Shown piece after piece: positions 34,777-44,856 of a stretch of 64,000 bases of DNA. The notes beneath the pieces were generated by a model that saw only the letters and a program-made list of their open reading frames with translations, did not search any database and had not been told where the DNA came from. Every line of letters starts with the position of its first letter. Position 1 is the first letter of the stretch. Both the position numbers and the translations under genes were made by a program. Origin of the DNA: Staphylococcus sp. M0911 (lineage in GTDB: Bacteria; Bacillota; Bacilli; Staphylococcales; Staphylococcaceae); assembly GCF_003491325.1 (NCBI RefSeq), contig NZ_CP022881.1, positions 496,001 through 560,000 on the forward strand, written 5' to 3'.

Positions 34777-36249
34777 TTATTTTTTGTCTAATTTGTAATC
34801 AATTAAATAAATAGATTCCGGTGTTACATTGAAGTTTTTCACATTTTTACTTACACCGTCAATTTGGTCATTGTACGTTATATAACTATTTGGAATGTCT
34901 TTGTCAGACGTTTTCAATATTTGATTAGTTAGTTGCTCACGTTCTGATTGACCGAATGTTTGGTTGAGTTGTTTGATTTGTTGCGTAACCTCTTTATTAT
35001 TATAGTTACCTTTGTTATTTGCGCCTTTTGGTAAGTATGCAGTATTAAAGAAATAACCTGTATCTCCTCTAGGAACAGTTAAGTAACTGTACATTGATGC
35101 ATCCCATGCATCTTTATCTTTCAAGTATCCTTCGATATCATCTACATTTCTTAATTTCACATCAATATTTGCTTTTTTAGCTTCAGATTGGATGACTTGT
35201 CCAATTTTAGGTAATTCAGGTCTACCGTCATAAGTAACTATATTGATTTTTAAAGGGTGATCTTTAGTGTAGCCTTCTTTGGCTAATAGTTTTCTCGCTT
35301 TGTTAATATCTTGTGGTTGAACCTTGCCATCTTTAATATGTTTCAATCGGTCATTAAATGGGCCAGAAGCGGGTTTGGCATAATTTTTGGAAACATTTTT
35401 AGCAATCTCTTTACGATTAATGACTGCATCAAATGCTTCTCGAACATTTTTGTTCATTTTTTTACTGTCATGATTATAAAGCAATAAATGTGTTCTGAAA
35501 CCAGATGTACTTTGAATATTTGCTTTGTTAGATTTCTTAATATCATTAATTTGATCGATAGGTACATCTGTAGTTAGATCTGATTTGCCAGATAATAAGT
35601 GGTTAACACGAGTATTGCCATCTTCATGATAAGTGACATTGATTTTGCTTAATTTAGGTGTACCTTGCCAATAATCTTTATATTTTGATAGTTGTATTTT
35701 TTGTGAACGTTGATATTTGTCAATTTGATAGGGACCAGTGCCAACTGGTTGATCCGAAACTTTGCCTTTCGCTTGAGTGTCATAAATAGCTGCGAATGGA
35801 CTCGCTAATTCAGATTTTAATTCAGGATAAGGTTCCTTCGTTTTGATGGTCACGTCTTGACCTTTTGCAGTGATTTTATCAATAGGAAGAGACCCACTTA
35901 ATAAGTCACTCTTTTTTACACCTTGTTCTAGACTACGTTTGACAGCATCACCAGTTAATTTGTGACCATTTTGGAAATGAATGTCATCTTTAATTTTAAG
36001 GGTAAGGGTATCATCAGATTTTTGCTTGAATGATTTAACCAATAGTGGTTTCACTTTACCATCTTTAGACATTTTGAATAATGACTCTAATGCACCGATT
36101 TTCACAGGCACATCCGTTTCATACGGCGCAATTGATGTTGTTTTTAATGGAATTTCAACATTAAGCGTATCTTTTTTATTTGTTGCATTACTGCTACAAC
36201 TTGCTAAAATAAAAGATACTATAATTATCAGAATAGTAAATCTTTTCAT
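34777..36249 (-). CDS. nikA: Nickel/peptide-type ABC substrate-binding lipoprotein (NikA-like), orphan
   Basis: A 490-residue cluster-C (SBP_bac_5) lipoprotein with lipobox ILASC (Cys18). SFKQKSDDTLTLKIKDDIHFQNGHKLTGDAVKRSLEQ and VGTGPYQIDKYQRSQKIQLSKYKDYWQGTPKL are typical of Dpp/Opp/Nik binding proteins. S. aureus has an isolated NikA next to the nitrite genes that binds nickel-chelator complexes, and position and size match. No permease or ATPase genes adjoin, so it must use a transporter encoded elsewhere. ATG 36249 is supported by GAGGAG; the longer frame to 36279 lacks that and would spoil the signal peptide. Confidence 0.78.
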   Translation of the reverse strand: MKRFTILIIIVSFILASCSSNATNKKDTLNVEIPLKTTSIAPYETDVPVKIGALESLFKMSKDGKVKPLLVKSFKQKSDDTLTLKIKDDIHFQNGHKLTGDAVKRSLEQGVKKSDLLSGSLPIDKITAKGQDVTIKTKEPYPELKSELASPFAAIYDTQAKGKVSDQPVGTGPYQIDKYQRSQKIQLSKYKDYWQGTPKLSKINVTYHEDGNTRVNHLLSGKSDLTTDVPIDQINDIKKSNKANIQSTSGFRTHLLLYNHDSKKMNKNVREAFDAVINRKEIAKNVSKNYAKPASGPFNDRLKHIKDGKVQPQDINKARKLLAKEGYTKDHPLKINIVTYDGRPELPKIGQVIQSEAKKANIDVKLRNVDDIEGYLKDKDAWDASMYSYLTVPRGDTGYFFNTAYLPKGANNKGNYNNKEVTQQIKQLNQTFGQSEREQLTNQILKTSDKDIPNSYITYNDQIDGVSKNVKNFNVTPESIYLIDYKLDKK

Positions 36250-36471
36250 GTCGTTGACTCCTCTCTGTTTTCTAATCATGAAAATTTACTAAGTCGTTAA
36301 TAAGGCATGTACGCGTTGCATCGTTATGTATTTGAAATAGGTGCTGATTGAAGTAGTACATATATTAACCACCAATATTTTAATTATATATCTTATTACA
36401 TGTAATTTAAATCTTTATACATCTCTTTTTGTAAAGTTAAATATTTATATATTTAGTTCATAGAACCTTTA

Positions 36472-36517
36472 TAAGGGGATTCCCTAATTTTCGCTAAAAA
36501 TGTGAATTTAATCACAA
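36472..36517 (+). promoter_or_regulatory. NreC box and Rex box upstream of the sirohydrochlorin chelatase gene
   Basis: TAAGGGGATTCCCTAA (36472-36487) is a GC-richer palindrome also found before narG and narT. ATGTGAATTTAATCACAA (36500-36517) is a 16/18 match, on the other strand, to the Rex operator TTGTGAA-W4-TTCACAA. Assignment to NreC and Rex rests on position and on known regulation of these operons in staphylococci. Confidence 0.7.
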
Positions 36518-36563
36518 AAGTAATATGAATTAGTTTACAATTCAAGTTGAAAGGATTGGTATT

Positions 36564-37286
36564 ATGGTAGGCAACATTTTAGTGGCACATGGAATGAGAA
36601 AAGGAAATCAAAATAAAGCCTTAGAAGAATTCATTACAACCTTGCTTAAAGATGAAGAGTACCTTTATGAATTAGCATTTTTAGAGAGTGACACGCAGAG
36701 TTTGGAAATTACAATGGAAAAGATGATCGAAAAAGGAATCACACAATTTAGAATCGTACCGTTGCTAATTTTTAGAGCGATGCATTATATTGGCGATATT
36801 CCAAACATATTATCAGAGATGAAAGAAAATTATCCGCATATTTCAAGTCAAATGAGTGAACCATTAGGCACACATCCTTATATGAAATCACTAGTAGAAA
36901 GAAGAATTGACGATGTGCAGCTAGTCGATCAATCATCCAAAACAGCAACAGTTATCATTGCACACGGTAATGGAAGTGGCCGTTTTACAAAAGCACATGA
37001 TGAACTTAAAGCATTTGTGAAAACAATTGATTCGGACCGACCTGTTTATGCAAGAGCCTTATATGGCGATTTAACATTTAGAAATGATTTAGATGAGATA
37101 TCAAAACAATATGATGAATTAATCATCGTGCCACTCTTTTTGTTTGATGGAAGATTGGTCAATAAAGTAAAACGACTCATTGATGACATGGCTATTCATT
37201 GTAAATTACACATCACACCGTCAATCAATTTTGATGACACATTGAGACTCATTATTCGAGAACGTCTAGAAGCACTCCGATTTTAA
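36564..37286 (+). CDS. nirR: Sirohydrochlorin ferrochelatase/CbiX-like protein (NirR)
   Basis: A 240-residue protein of two CbiX/SirB-like halves: ILVAHGMRKGNQNKA (residues 5-19) and VIIAHGNGSGRFTKAHDEL (about 132-150), each with the metal-ligand histidine in AHG. It inserts iron into sirohydrochlorin to make siroheme for NirB. The older name NirR, given in S. carnosus, refers to its need for nitrite reductase activity rather than to DNA binding. GAAAGGA precedes the ATG. It leads the nirR-nirB-nirD-cobA operon. Confidence 0.87.
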   Translation: MVGNILVAHGMRKGNQNKALEEFITTLLKDEEYLYELAFLESDTQSLEITMEKMIEKGITQFRIVPLLIFRAMHYIGDIPNILSEMKENYPHISSQMSEPLGTHPYMKSLVERRIDDVQLVDQSSKTATVIIAHGNGSGRFTKAHDELKAFVKTIDSDRPVYARALYGDLTFRNDLDEISKQYDELIIVPLFLFDGRLVNKVKRLIDDMAIHCKLHITPSINFDDTLRLIIRERLEALRF

Positions 37287-37355
37287 AAATTAAGACATGT
37301 GCCTTTATATCCAATCCTTTAAATAACTTATCTTAAGTGATAAAGGGGCATATAT

Positions 37356-39761
37356 ATGACTAAGAACAAATTAGTGATGATAGGAAATGGCATGGCTGGT
37401 TTGAGAACAATCGAAGAAATTTTGGATAGAGATCCGCAACGTTTTGAAATTACCATTATAGGTAAAGAAGACTACCCAAATTATAATAGAATCATGTTAT
37501 CTAATATTTTACAAAATAAAATGACTGTGGAAGAAACCATCATGAATTCATATGACTGGTACGCAGAACATGATATTAAATTGATTAATAACGATTCAGT
37601 GACGATATTAGATAGAGCAAATAAGACCGTTATAACTGAGAGTGGGCAATCATTTGAGTATGATCAATGTATAATTGCAACAGGTTCAAAGGCATTCGTA
37701 TTACCTATTCCAGGGTCTGATTTACCGAGTGTTATTGGATGGCGAACAATTGATGATACTAAACGCATGATGGAGATAGCTCAAACTAAACAAAAAGCGA
37801 TTGTTATAGGCGGGGGCCTTTTAGGATTAGAATGTGCTAGAGGATTATTAGACCAAGGCATGGAAGTAACCGTGATACATTTAGCAGAGTGGCTTATGGA
37901 AATGCAATTAGATCAAAAAGCAGGTCAAATGCTAAAAAATGATTTAGAGCAACAAGGCATGCGCTTTGAATTACAAGCGAATACGCAAGAAATTCTTGGT
38001 GATAAAGATGTTGAGGCCGTTAGATTAGCAGATGGACGTGTGCTAGAAGCTGATTTAGTAGTTATGGCAGTAGGTATTAGACCTTATACTGAGGTAGCTA
38101 AAGCAGCAGGATTAGAGGTCAATAGAGGTATTATCGTTAATGCATATATGCAAACAAGTGATCCAAATATCTTTGCTGTGGGTGAATGCGCAGAATGTGA
38201 AGGTAAAGTATATGGTTTAGTGGCACCATTATATGAGCAAGGTATCGTTCTAGCAGATTATTTAACACAAAAAGAAACTAATGGTTACCATGGCTCCACT
38301 ACATTTACATCTTTAAAGGTATCAGGATGTGATTTATATAGTGCAGGTACCATTGAAGAAACCGAAGATATTCATGGTATAGAAATATTTAATAGTATCG
38401 ATAATCATTATAAAAAAGTATTTTTAAAAGACGGTGAAGTTGTCGGTGTAGTGCTATATGGTAATACAGATGATGGCTCTCGATTCTATAATATGATGAA
38501 AAAACATGAATCTATCGAAGACTATACGTTAGTCTCTTTATTAACAAAAGGTGGAGAAGATGCCAATGTATCCATTGAGGATATGGCAGATGATGAAACA
38601 ATATGTGGCTGTAATGGTGTTAATAAAGGCACAATTGTAGAAGCAATTACTAAAAACGGACTAACATCTGTTGCTGAAGTAACAAAAATGACTAAAGCAG
38701 GAAATTCGTGTGGGAAATGTAAAGGGCAAATCGCAGATATTCTACAATATGCTTTAGGCGATGATTTTGTAGCATCTAAACCAACTGGTATATGCGCTTG
38801 TACAGATTTATCACGTGATCAAATTGTCACTCAAATTAGAGCCAAAGGACTCAAAACATCTAAAGAAGTGAGACATGTACTCAACTTCAAAGATAAAAAT
38901 GGTTGCCCGAAATGTCGTCCAGCTATCAACTATTATTTGAACATGATTTATCCATATGAGCATAAAGATGAAAAGGAATCACGATTCGCAAATGAACGCT
39001 ATCATGCAAATATTCAAAATGACGGTACATTTTCCGTTATTCCTCAAATGCGCGGTGGTGTTACAGATGCAGATCAACTTATTAGATTGGGAGAAGTCGC
39101 TAAAAAATATAATGTACCACTTGTCAAAGTGACTGGCTCTCAACGTGTGGGATTATATGGATTGAAAAAAGAAGAACTTCCAAGCGTATGGGAAGACTTA
39201 GGCATGCGTTCAGCTTCGGCATATGGTAAAAAAACACGTTCAGTTAAAAGTTGTGTAGGTAAAGAATTCTGTAGATTTGGAACACAATATACTACTCAAC
39301 TTGGTATTAGATTAGAGAAGACATTTGAATATATTGATACACCTCATAAATTCAAAATGGGGGTATCAGGTTGCCCTAGAAGCTGTGTAGAATCTGGTGT
39401 TAAAGATTTTGGTGTAATATCTGTAGAAAACGGTTTTCAACTCTATATCGGTGGCAATGGCGGTACTGAAGTAACAAAAGGACAATTACTAACAACTGTA
39501 GAAACAGAAGATGAAGTGATTCGTATTTGTGGTGCATTGATGCAATATTATCGTGAAACTGGAATCTATGCTGAAAGAACTGCGCCATGGTTAGAACGTC
39601 TTGGCTTTGAAAATGTGAAAGAAGTATTGTTAGATCCCGAACGTCAACAAGCACTTTTCGATAGAGTGATGGAAGCGAAACAAGCGATTCAAGATGAACC
39701 CTGGCAAGCAATCGTAAATGATAAAGCATCACAAAAAATCTTTGAAGTTGAGAGGGTTTAA
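37356..39761 (+). CDS. nirB: NADH-dependent nitrite reductase large subunit NirB
   Basis: An 801-residue cytosolic flavo/siroheme enzyme reducing nitrite to ammonia. FAD site GNGMAGLRTIEE (N-terminus), NAD site VIGGGLLGLECARGL (about residue 150), and two BFD-like [2Fe-2S] modules (CGCNGVNKG...CGKCKG and CACTDLSRD...CPKCRPA, about 420-535). The C-terminal nitrite/sulfite reductase domains have CVGKEFC and GCPRSC, the four ligands of the [4Fe-4S]-siroheme centre. GATAAAGGGG precedes the ATG. nirD follows 2 bases after the stop. Confidence 0.96.
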   Translation: MTKNKLVMIGNGMAGLRTIEEILDRDPQRFEITIIGKEDYPNYNRIMLSNILQNKMTVEETIMNSYDWYAEHDIKLINNDSVTILDRANKTVITESGQSFEYDQCIIATGSKAFVLPIPGSDLPSVIGWRTIDDTKRMMEIAQTKQKAIVIGGGLLGLECARGLLDQGMEVTVIHLAEWLMEMQLDQKAGQMLKNDLEQQGMRFELQANTQEILGDKDVEAVRLADGRVLEADLVVMAVGIRPYTEVAKAAGLEVNRGIIVNAYMQTSDPNIFAVGECAECEGKVYGLVAPLYEQGIVLADYLTQKETNGYHGSTTFTSLKVSGCDLYSAGTIEETEDIHGIEIFNSIDNHYKKVFLKDGEVVGVVLYGNTDDGSRFYNMMKKHESIEDYTLVSLLTKGGEDANVSIEDMADDETICGCNGVNKGTIVEAITKNGLTSVAEVTKMTKAGNSCGKCKGQIADILQYALGDDFVASKPTGICACTDLSRDQIVTQIRAKGLKTSKEVRHVLNFKDKNGCPKCRPAINYYLNMIYPYEHKDEKESRFANERYHANIQNDGTFSVIPQMRGGVTDADQLIRLGEVAKKYNVPLVKVTGSQRVGLYGLKKEELPSVWEDLGMRSASAYGKKTRSVKSCVGKEFCRFGTQYTTQLGIRLEKTFEYIDTPHKFKMGVSGCPRSCVESGVKDFGVISVENGFQLYIGGNGGTEVTKGQLLTTVETEDEVIRICGALMQYYRETGIYAERTAPWLERLGFENVKEVLLDPERQQALFDRVMEAKQAIQDEPWQAIVNDKASQKIFEVERV

Positions 39762-39763
39762 TC

Positions 39764-40078
39764 ATGAAAAATATGCAGAAAATTAAAGTGTCTCGTATAG
39801 ATGAGTTAACACCACTAATTGGTAAAAAAGTATTCGTAAACGATAAAGAGATTGGTTTGTTTTTAACAAATGAGGGTGAGATATTTGCAGTTAATAATAT
39901 TTGTCCCCATAAGGAAGGCCCTTTGTCAGAAGGTACTGTAAGTGGAAGTTATGTTTATTGTCCATTACATGATCAAAAAATTGACCTTAAGACAGGTAAT
40001 GTGCAGGAGCCAGATACTGGTTGTGTAGAAACATATCCAGTAGAAATCATAGATGGAGATATATTTATATGTCTATAA
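39764..40078 (+). CDS. nirD: Nitrite reductase small subunit NirD
   Basis: A 104-residue Rieske-fold subunit. CPHKEGPLSEG and CPLHDQKIDLKTG supply the Cys-x-His and Cys-x2-His ligands of a [2Fe-2S] cluster. It pairs with NirB. GAGAGGG sets the start. The last 10 bases overlap the start of the methyltransferase gene. Confidence 0.94.
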   Translation: MKNMQKIKVSRIDELTPLIGKKVFVNDKEIGLFLTNEGEIFAVNNICPHKEGPLSEGTVSGSYVYCPLHDQKIDLKTGNVQEPDTGCVETYPVEIIDGDIFICL

Positions 40079-40995
40079 ATGAATACGGAACTGTCTACTT
40101 AGTAGGTGCAGGTCCAGGTAACCCTAGCTTATTAACTAAAAGAGCACAACGGCTCATTGAAAATGCTGATATCATATTATATGACAGATTGGTTAATCCC
40201 TTTATCTTACAATATGCTAAGCCAGAAATAGAAATTGTTGATGTTGGTAAGAAACCATATACTAAGCATATTCAACAAGAAAGCATTAATCAAAAAACGA
40301 TTGAAGCTGCAAGTAAACATCATCATGTGGTTAGACTTAAAGGTGGCGATCCCGCTATATTTGGACGAGTCCAAGAAGAAGTTGAAGCATTAAATAAGCT
40401 GAATATCGACTTTGAAATTGTGCCTGGTGTAACATCGGCAAGTGCAGCAGCGCAATCCATGAACTTAGGTCTAACGATGAGGAGTATAGCTAAAAACGTC
40501 ACTTTTTCAACAGGTCATTTTAAAGATTCAAAAGATAATGACATTGATATTAGTACATTATTAAATAAAGGAACGCTAGCAGTTTATATGGGGGTTAAAC
40601 GATTACCTAGAATTATTAAGCAAATCAGACAATATACATCTTATGATTACCCAATTGCTATTGTATTTCGTGCATCACTTTTTGATGAGAAAATATTGAC
40701 TGGAAATATCAGTAATATTGAGCAAAAGTTAACACAATATAATGTAGAAGGATTACCAGGTATTTGTATCATTGGAGATATCATCAACTATTCACTACCT
40801 CAAAATAAGGCTAAGCATACAGAAATCATATATATTGTAAAAGGGAATAGAAATCACGCATTGGAAAAATGTGAATTATTATATGAACAAGGTTATGGAT
40901 CCATGATTGAAGTAGATGAGACGTATCATTATTCTCAACAAGCATTATACAAATCAGTACTAAAGCAGTATGCACATCAATTTATTGAAATATAA
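40069..40995 (+). CDS. cobA: Uroporphyrinogen-III C-methyltransferase
   Basis: A 308-residue SUMT-type SAM-dependent methyltransferase making precorrin-2 for siroheme. VGAGPGNPSLLTKRA (N-terminus), RLKGGDPAIFGRVQEE and PGVTSASAAAQ are the family signatures. About 60 extra C-terminal residues follow the roughly 245-residue catalytic core, without a recognised function. ATG 40069 with GGAG 10 bases before is chosen over the longer open frame. It completes the set of siroheme genes in the nir operon (also called sirA/nasF in staphylococci). Confidence 0.92.
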   Translation: MSINEYGTVYLVGAGPGNPSLLTKRAQRLIENADIILYDRLVNPFILQYAKPEIEIVDVGKKPYTKHIQQESINQKTIEAASKHHHVVRLKGGDPAIFGRVQEEVEALNKLNIDFEIVPGVTSASAAAQSMNLGLTMRSIAKNVTFSTGHFKDSKDNDIDISTLLNKGTLAVYMGVKRLPRIIKQIRQYTSYDYPIAIVFRASLFDEKILTGNISNIEQKLTQYNVEGLPGICIIGDIINYSLPQNKAKHTEIIYIVKGNRNHALEKCELLYEQGYGSMIEVDETYHYSQQALYKSVLKQYAHQFIEI

Positions 40996-41020
40996 ATCCA
41001 CAATGAATATTAACTATAAC

Positions 41021-41054
41021 GCAGTGTCTATCTAGAATAGGCACTGCTTTTTTG
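41021..41054 (+). terminator. nir operon terminator
   Basis: GCAGTGTCTAT / ATAGGCACTGC stem (one G-U) followed by TTTTTT. Confidence 0.87.
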
Positions 41055-41074
41055 TAGGGAATTTATAAGTGCAA

Positions 41075-41118
41075 TTAGGACATTCCCTAATATATAAATA
41101 TTGTGAAAAAATGTACAA
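41075..41118 (+). promoter_or_regulatory. NreC box and Rex-type box upstream of narG
   Basis: TTAGGACATTCCCTAA (41075-41090) shares the TWAGG-N6-CCTAA palindrome with the nirR and narT promoters. TTGTGAAAAAATGTACAA (41101-41118) resembles a Rex operator, with a perfect left half. The spacing between the two (26 bases start to start) is close to the 28 seen before nirR. Confidence 0.65.
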
Positions 41119-41172
41119 TCTAATTGAAAAGTTAGGAACGCATATATGAAGTAAAGGTCTAGGAGGATACTT

Positions 41173-44100
41173 ATGGGGAAATTTGGATTAAATTTTTTTA
41201 AGCCAACTGAAAAGTTTAATGGTAATTGGTCAGTACTTGAAAGTAAAAGCAGAGAATGGGAAAAAATGTACCGTGAACGATGGAGTCACGACAAAGAAGT
41301 GAGAACAACACACGGCGTGAATTGCACTGGATCATGTTCATGGAAAGTTTTTGTTAAGAATGGCGTCATTACTTGGGAAAATCAACAAACAGATTATCCT
41401 AGTTGTGGTCCAGAAATGCCGGAATATGAACCAAGAGGATGTCCTAGAGGTGCATCATTTTCATGGTATGAATATAGTCCATTAAGAGTTAAATATCCCT
41501 ATATCAGAGGTCAACTTTTAGAATTATGGCAAGAAGCACTTGAAGAAAATCATGGAAACAAAATAGCTGCATGGGCATCTATTGTAGAAGATGAAGAAAA
41601 AGCCAAACGTTATAAACAAGCGCGTGGTATGGGTGGTCATGTAAGATCAAATTGGAAAGATGTAACTGATATTATTGCTGCTCAATTATTATATACCATC
41701 AAAAAGGACGGTCCAGATAGAATAGCTGGATTCACACCTATTCCAGCGATGTCTATGGTGAGCTATGCAGCTGGCGCACGATTCATTAATTTATTAGGCG
41801 GAGAAATGTTAAGTTTTTATGATTGGTATGCTGATTTACCACCAGCATCACCTCAAATTTGGGGTGAACAGACAGATGTTCCTGAATCAAGTGATTGGTA
41901 TAACGCTGCTTACTTGATTATGTGGGGTTCAAACGTGCCATTAACACGAACACCAGATGCGCACTTTATGACAGAAGTGAGATATAAAGGGACTAAAGTC
42001 GTTTCTATCGCGCCGGATTATGCTGAAAATGTAAAATTTGCTGATAATTGGTTAGCACCTAACCCAGGTACTGATGCTGCAGTTGCTCAAGCAATGACAC
42101 ATGTTATTTTACAAGAATATTATATCAACAATCCTAATTCACGATTTATTAATTATGCTAAACAATATACAGATATGCCTTTTGTATTAATGTTAGATCA
42201 AGATGACAATGGTTTGAAAGCAGGCCGATTTTTAAGAGCAAGTGATCTTGGACAAGATACAACAAACGGAGAATGGAAGCCTGTGTTATTTGATAACTTA
42301 TCAAATCAACTAGTTGTTCCAAATGGCACGATGGGACAACGTTGGGAAGATGGTAAACAATGGAATCTTAAATTAGAAGATGAAGATGGCAATGTTATTC
42401 AACCTAGTTTATCCATGGATGAAAGCGATTTTGAATTACAACAAATTCAATTTCCATATTTTGATAGCAATGGTGATGGTGTCTTTGAACGCCCTATACC
42501 TACTAAGAAGATTAAATTAGCTAATGGTGATGAAAGATATATTACTACTGTATATGATTTGATGGTTAGTCAATATGGTATCAAACGTTTTAATCATGAA
42601 TTAGAAGCGACGGGATATGATGATTCGCATTCTAAATATACACCTGCATGGCAGGAAGACATTACAGGTATAAAATCTAGTTTAGTCGTTCAAGTTGCAA
42701 AAGAATTTGCCCAAAACGCTATAGACACAGAAGGGCGTTCAATGATCATTATGGGTGCTGGTATCAACCACTGGTTTAATTCCGATACAATTTATCGTTC
42801 GATTTTAAATTTAATTATGTTATGTGGCTGTCAAGGAGTAAATGGTGGCGGTTGGGCACACTATGTTGGACAAGAAAAATGTCGACCTATTGAAGGTTGG
42901 AATACGATTGCATTTGCTAAAGATTGGCAAGGACCACCTCGTTTACAAAATGGTACAAGTTGGTTCTATTTCGCGACAGATCAATGGAAATATGAAGAAT
43001 CAAATGTCGATAAATTGAAATCACCTTTAGCGAAACATATTAAACATCAACATCCAGCTGATTACAATGTTACAGCTGCTAAATTAGGTTGGTTACCATC
43101 GTATCCTCAGTTTAATAAGAATAGTTTGTTATTCGCAGAAGAAGCTAAAGAAAATGGTGATGATTCAAATGAAGCCATATTAAAACGTGCGATTAATGAA
43201 GTGAAAACGAAACAAACAAAATTTGCAGTAGAAGATCCGGATTTAAGAAAAAACCATCCTAAAACATTATTCGTATGGCGTTCTAATTTAATCTCTAGTT
43301 CTGCTAAAGGACAAGAATATTTTATGAAACATTTATTAGGTACAAAATCAGGATTATTAGCATCACCAAACGAAGATGATAAACCTGATGAAATTCAATG
43401 GCGAGAAGAAACAACAGGTAAATTAGATTTACTCGTATCACTCGATTTTAGAATGACAGCGACACCATTATATTCGGATATTGTTTTACCAGCAGCAACT
43501 TGGTATGAAAAACATGATCTTTCTTCTACTGATATGCATCCTTATGTTCATCCATTTAATCCAGCCATAGATCCATTGTGGGAGTCTCGATCAGATTGGG
43601 ATATTTATAAAACACTCGCTAAAGCAGTGTCAGAAATGGCGAAGGATTATCTACCAGGTACATATAAAGATGTCGTAACAACACCGTTAGGTCATGATTC
43701 CAAACAAGAAATAGCAACACCATTAGGTATCGTAAAAGATTGGTCTAAAGGAGAGATAGATGCCATACCCGGTAAAACCATGCCTAACTTTACAATCGTA
43801 GAACGTGACTACACGTTAATTTACGATAAATATGTTTCTGTTGGACCGAAATTAGAGACAGATAATGTAGGGGCACATGGCGTTAGTTTTAGCGTGAAGG
43901 AACAATACGAAGAATTAAAAAGTATGCTAGGGACTTGGAATGATAAAGACCCTAATTCTATCAAAAATGATAAACCAAGAATTCACTCTGCTCGAAATGT
44001 AGCAGATGCAATGTTGAATATTTCATCTGCTACAAATGGTAAATTATCACAAAAATCTTATCAAGACTTAGAAAAACAAACAGGTATGACGTTAACAGAT

Positions 44101-44856
44101 ATTTCAAGTGAACGTGCGTCTGAAAAAATAACATTTTTAAATATTGGTTCTCAACCTAGAGAAGTTATACCAACTGCAGTGTTCCCTGGATCAAATAAAA
44201 ATGGACGACGTTATTCACCATTTACAACTAATATTGAACGACTCGTTCCTTTTAGAACGTTAACTGGTCGTCAAAGTTACTATATTGATCATGAGGTTTT
44301 CCAACAATTTGGAGAAAGTTTACCGATTTACAAACCTACGTTACCGCCAATGGTATTTGGTACTAAGGATAAACAAATTAAAGGTGGCACTGATACTTTA
44401 ATTCTGCGTTATCTTACACCACATGGTAAATGGAATATTCACTCTATGTATCAAGATAATAAGCATATGTTAACGCTATTTAGAGGTGGTCCAACAGTTT
44501 GGATTTCTGATGAAGATGCTAAAGAACACAACATTCAGGATAACGATTGGTTAGAAGTATATAACCGAAATGGTGTCGTTACTGCGAGAGCTGTTATTTC
44601 ACACAGAATGCCTAAAGGTACCATGTTTATGTATCATGCACAAGATAAACATATTCAAACGCCAGGTTCTGAAATTACAGATACTAGAGGTGGATCACAT
44701 AACGCACCAACACGAATTCATTTGAAACCAACACAGTTAATAGGTGGCTATGCTCAAATTAGTTATCATTTCAATTATTATGGACCAATTGGTAATCAAA
44801 GAGATGTATATGTAGCAGTAAGAAAGATGAAGGAGGTCAATTGGCTTGAAGATTAA
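41173..44856 (+). CDS. narG: Respiratory nitrate reductase alpha subunit NarG
   Basis: A 1227-residue molybdoenzyme (Mo-bisPGD) that reduces nitrate to nitrite at the cytosolic face. THGVNCTGSCSWKVFVKNGVITWE and RGCPRGASFSW carry the His/Cys ligands of the FS0 cluster. Further on are YWSH-type cofactor segments and the GVNGGGWAHYVGQEK loop. No twin-arginine signal is seen, as expected for NarG. CTAGGAGG sets the ATG. First gene of narGHJI; narH starts inside its 3' end (11-base overlap). Confidence 0.97.
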   Translation: MGKFGLNFFKPTEKFNGNWSVLESKSREWEKMYRERWSHDKEVRTTHGVNCTGSCSWKVFVKNGVITWENQQTDYPSCGPEMPEYEPRGCPRGASFSWYEYSPLRVKYPYIRGQLLELWQEALEENHGNKIAAWASIVEDEEKAKRYKQARGMGGHVRSNWKDVTDIIAAQLLYTIKKDGPDRIAGFTPIPAMSMVSYAAGARFINLLGGEMLSFYDWYADLPPASPQIWGEQTDVPESSDWYNAAYLIMWGSNVPLTRTPDAHFMTEVRYKGTKVVSIAPDYAENVKFADNWLAPNPGTDAAVAQAMTHVILQEYYINNPNSRFINYAKQYTDMPFVLMLDQDDNGLKAGRFLRASDLGQDTTNGEWKPVLFDNLSNQLVVPNGTMGQRWEDGKQWNLKLEDEDGNVIQPSLSMDESDFELQQIQFPYFDSNGDGVFERPIPTKKIKLANGDERYITTVYDLMVSQYGIKRFNHELEATGYDDSHSKYTPAWQEDITGIKSSLVVQVAKEFAQNAIDTEGRSMIIMGAGINHWFNSDTIYRSILNLIMLCGCQGVNGGGWAHYVGQEKCRPIEGWNTIAFAKDWQGPPRLQNGTSWFYFATDQWKYEESNVDKLKSPLAKHIKHQHPADYNVTAAKLGWLPSYPQFNKNSLLFAEEAKENGDDSNEAILKRAINEVKTKQTKFAVEDPDLRKNHPKTLFVWRSNLISSSAKGQEYFMKHLLGTKSGLLASPNEDDKPDEIQWREETTGKLDLLVSLDFRMTATPLYSDIVLPAATWYEKHDLSSTDMHPYVHPFNPAIDPLWESRSDWDIYKTLAKAVSEMAKDYLPGTYKDVVTTPLGHDSKQEIATPLGIVKDWSKGEIDAIPGKTMPNFTIVERDYTLIYDKYVSVGPKLETDNVGAHGVSFSVKEQYEELKSMLGTWNDKDPNSIKNDKPRIHSARNVADAMLNISSATNGKLSQKSYQDLEKQTGMTLTDISSERASEKITFLNIGSQPREVIPTAVFPGSNKNGRRYSPFTTNIERLVPFRTLTGRQSYYIDHEVFQQFGESLPIYKPTLPPMVFGTKDKQIKGGTDTLILRYLTPHGKWNIHSMYQDNKHMLTLFRGGPTVWISDEDAKEHNIQDNDWLEVYNRNGVVTARAVISHRMPKGTMFMYHAQDKHIQTPGSEITDTRGGSHNAPTRIHLKPTQLIGGYAQISYHFNYYGPIGNQRDVYVAVRKMKEVNWLED

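Noticed and set aside
40021..40068. 16-residue N-terminal extension of the uroporphyrinogen methyltransferase
   Set aside because: It lies within nirD, begins at TTG without ribosome site, and the family starts just before the VGAGPGNP motif.
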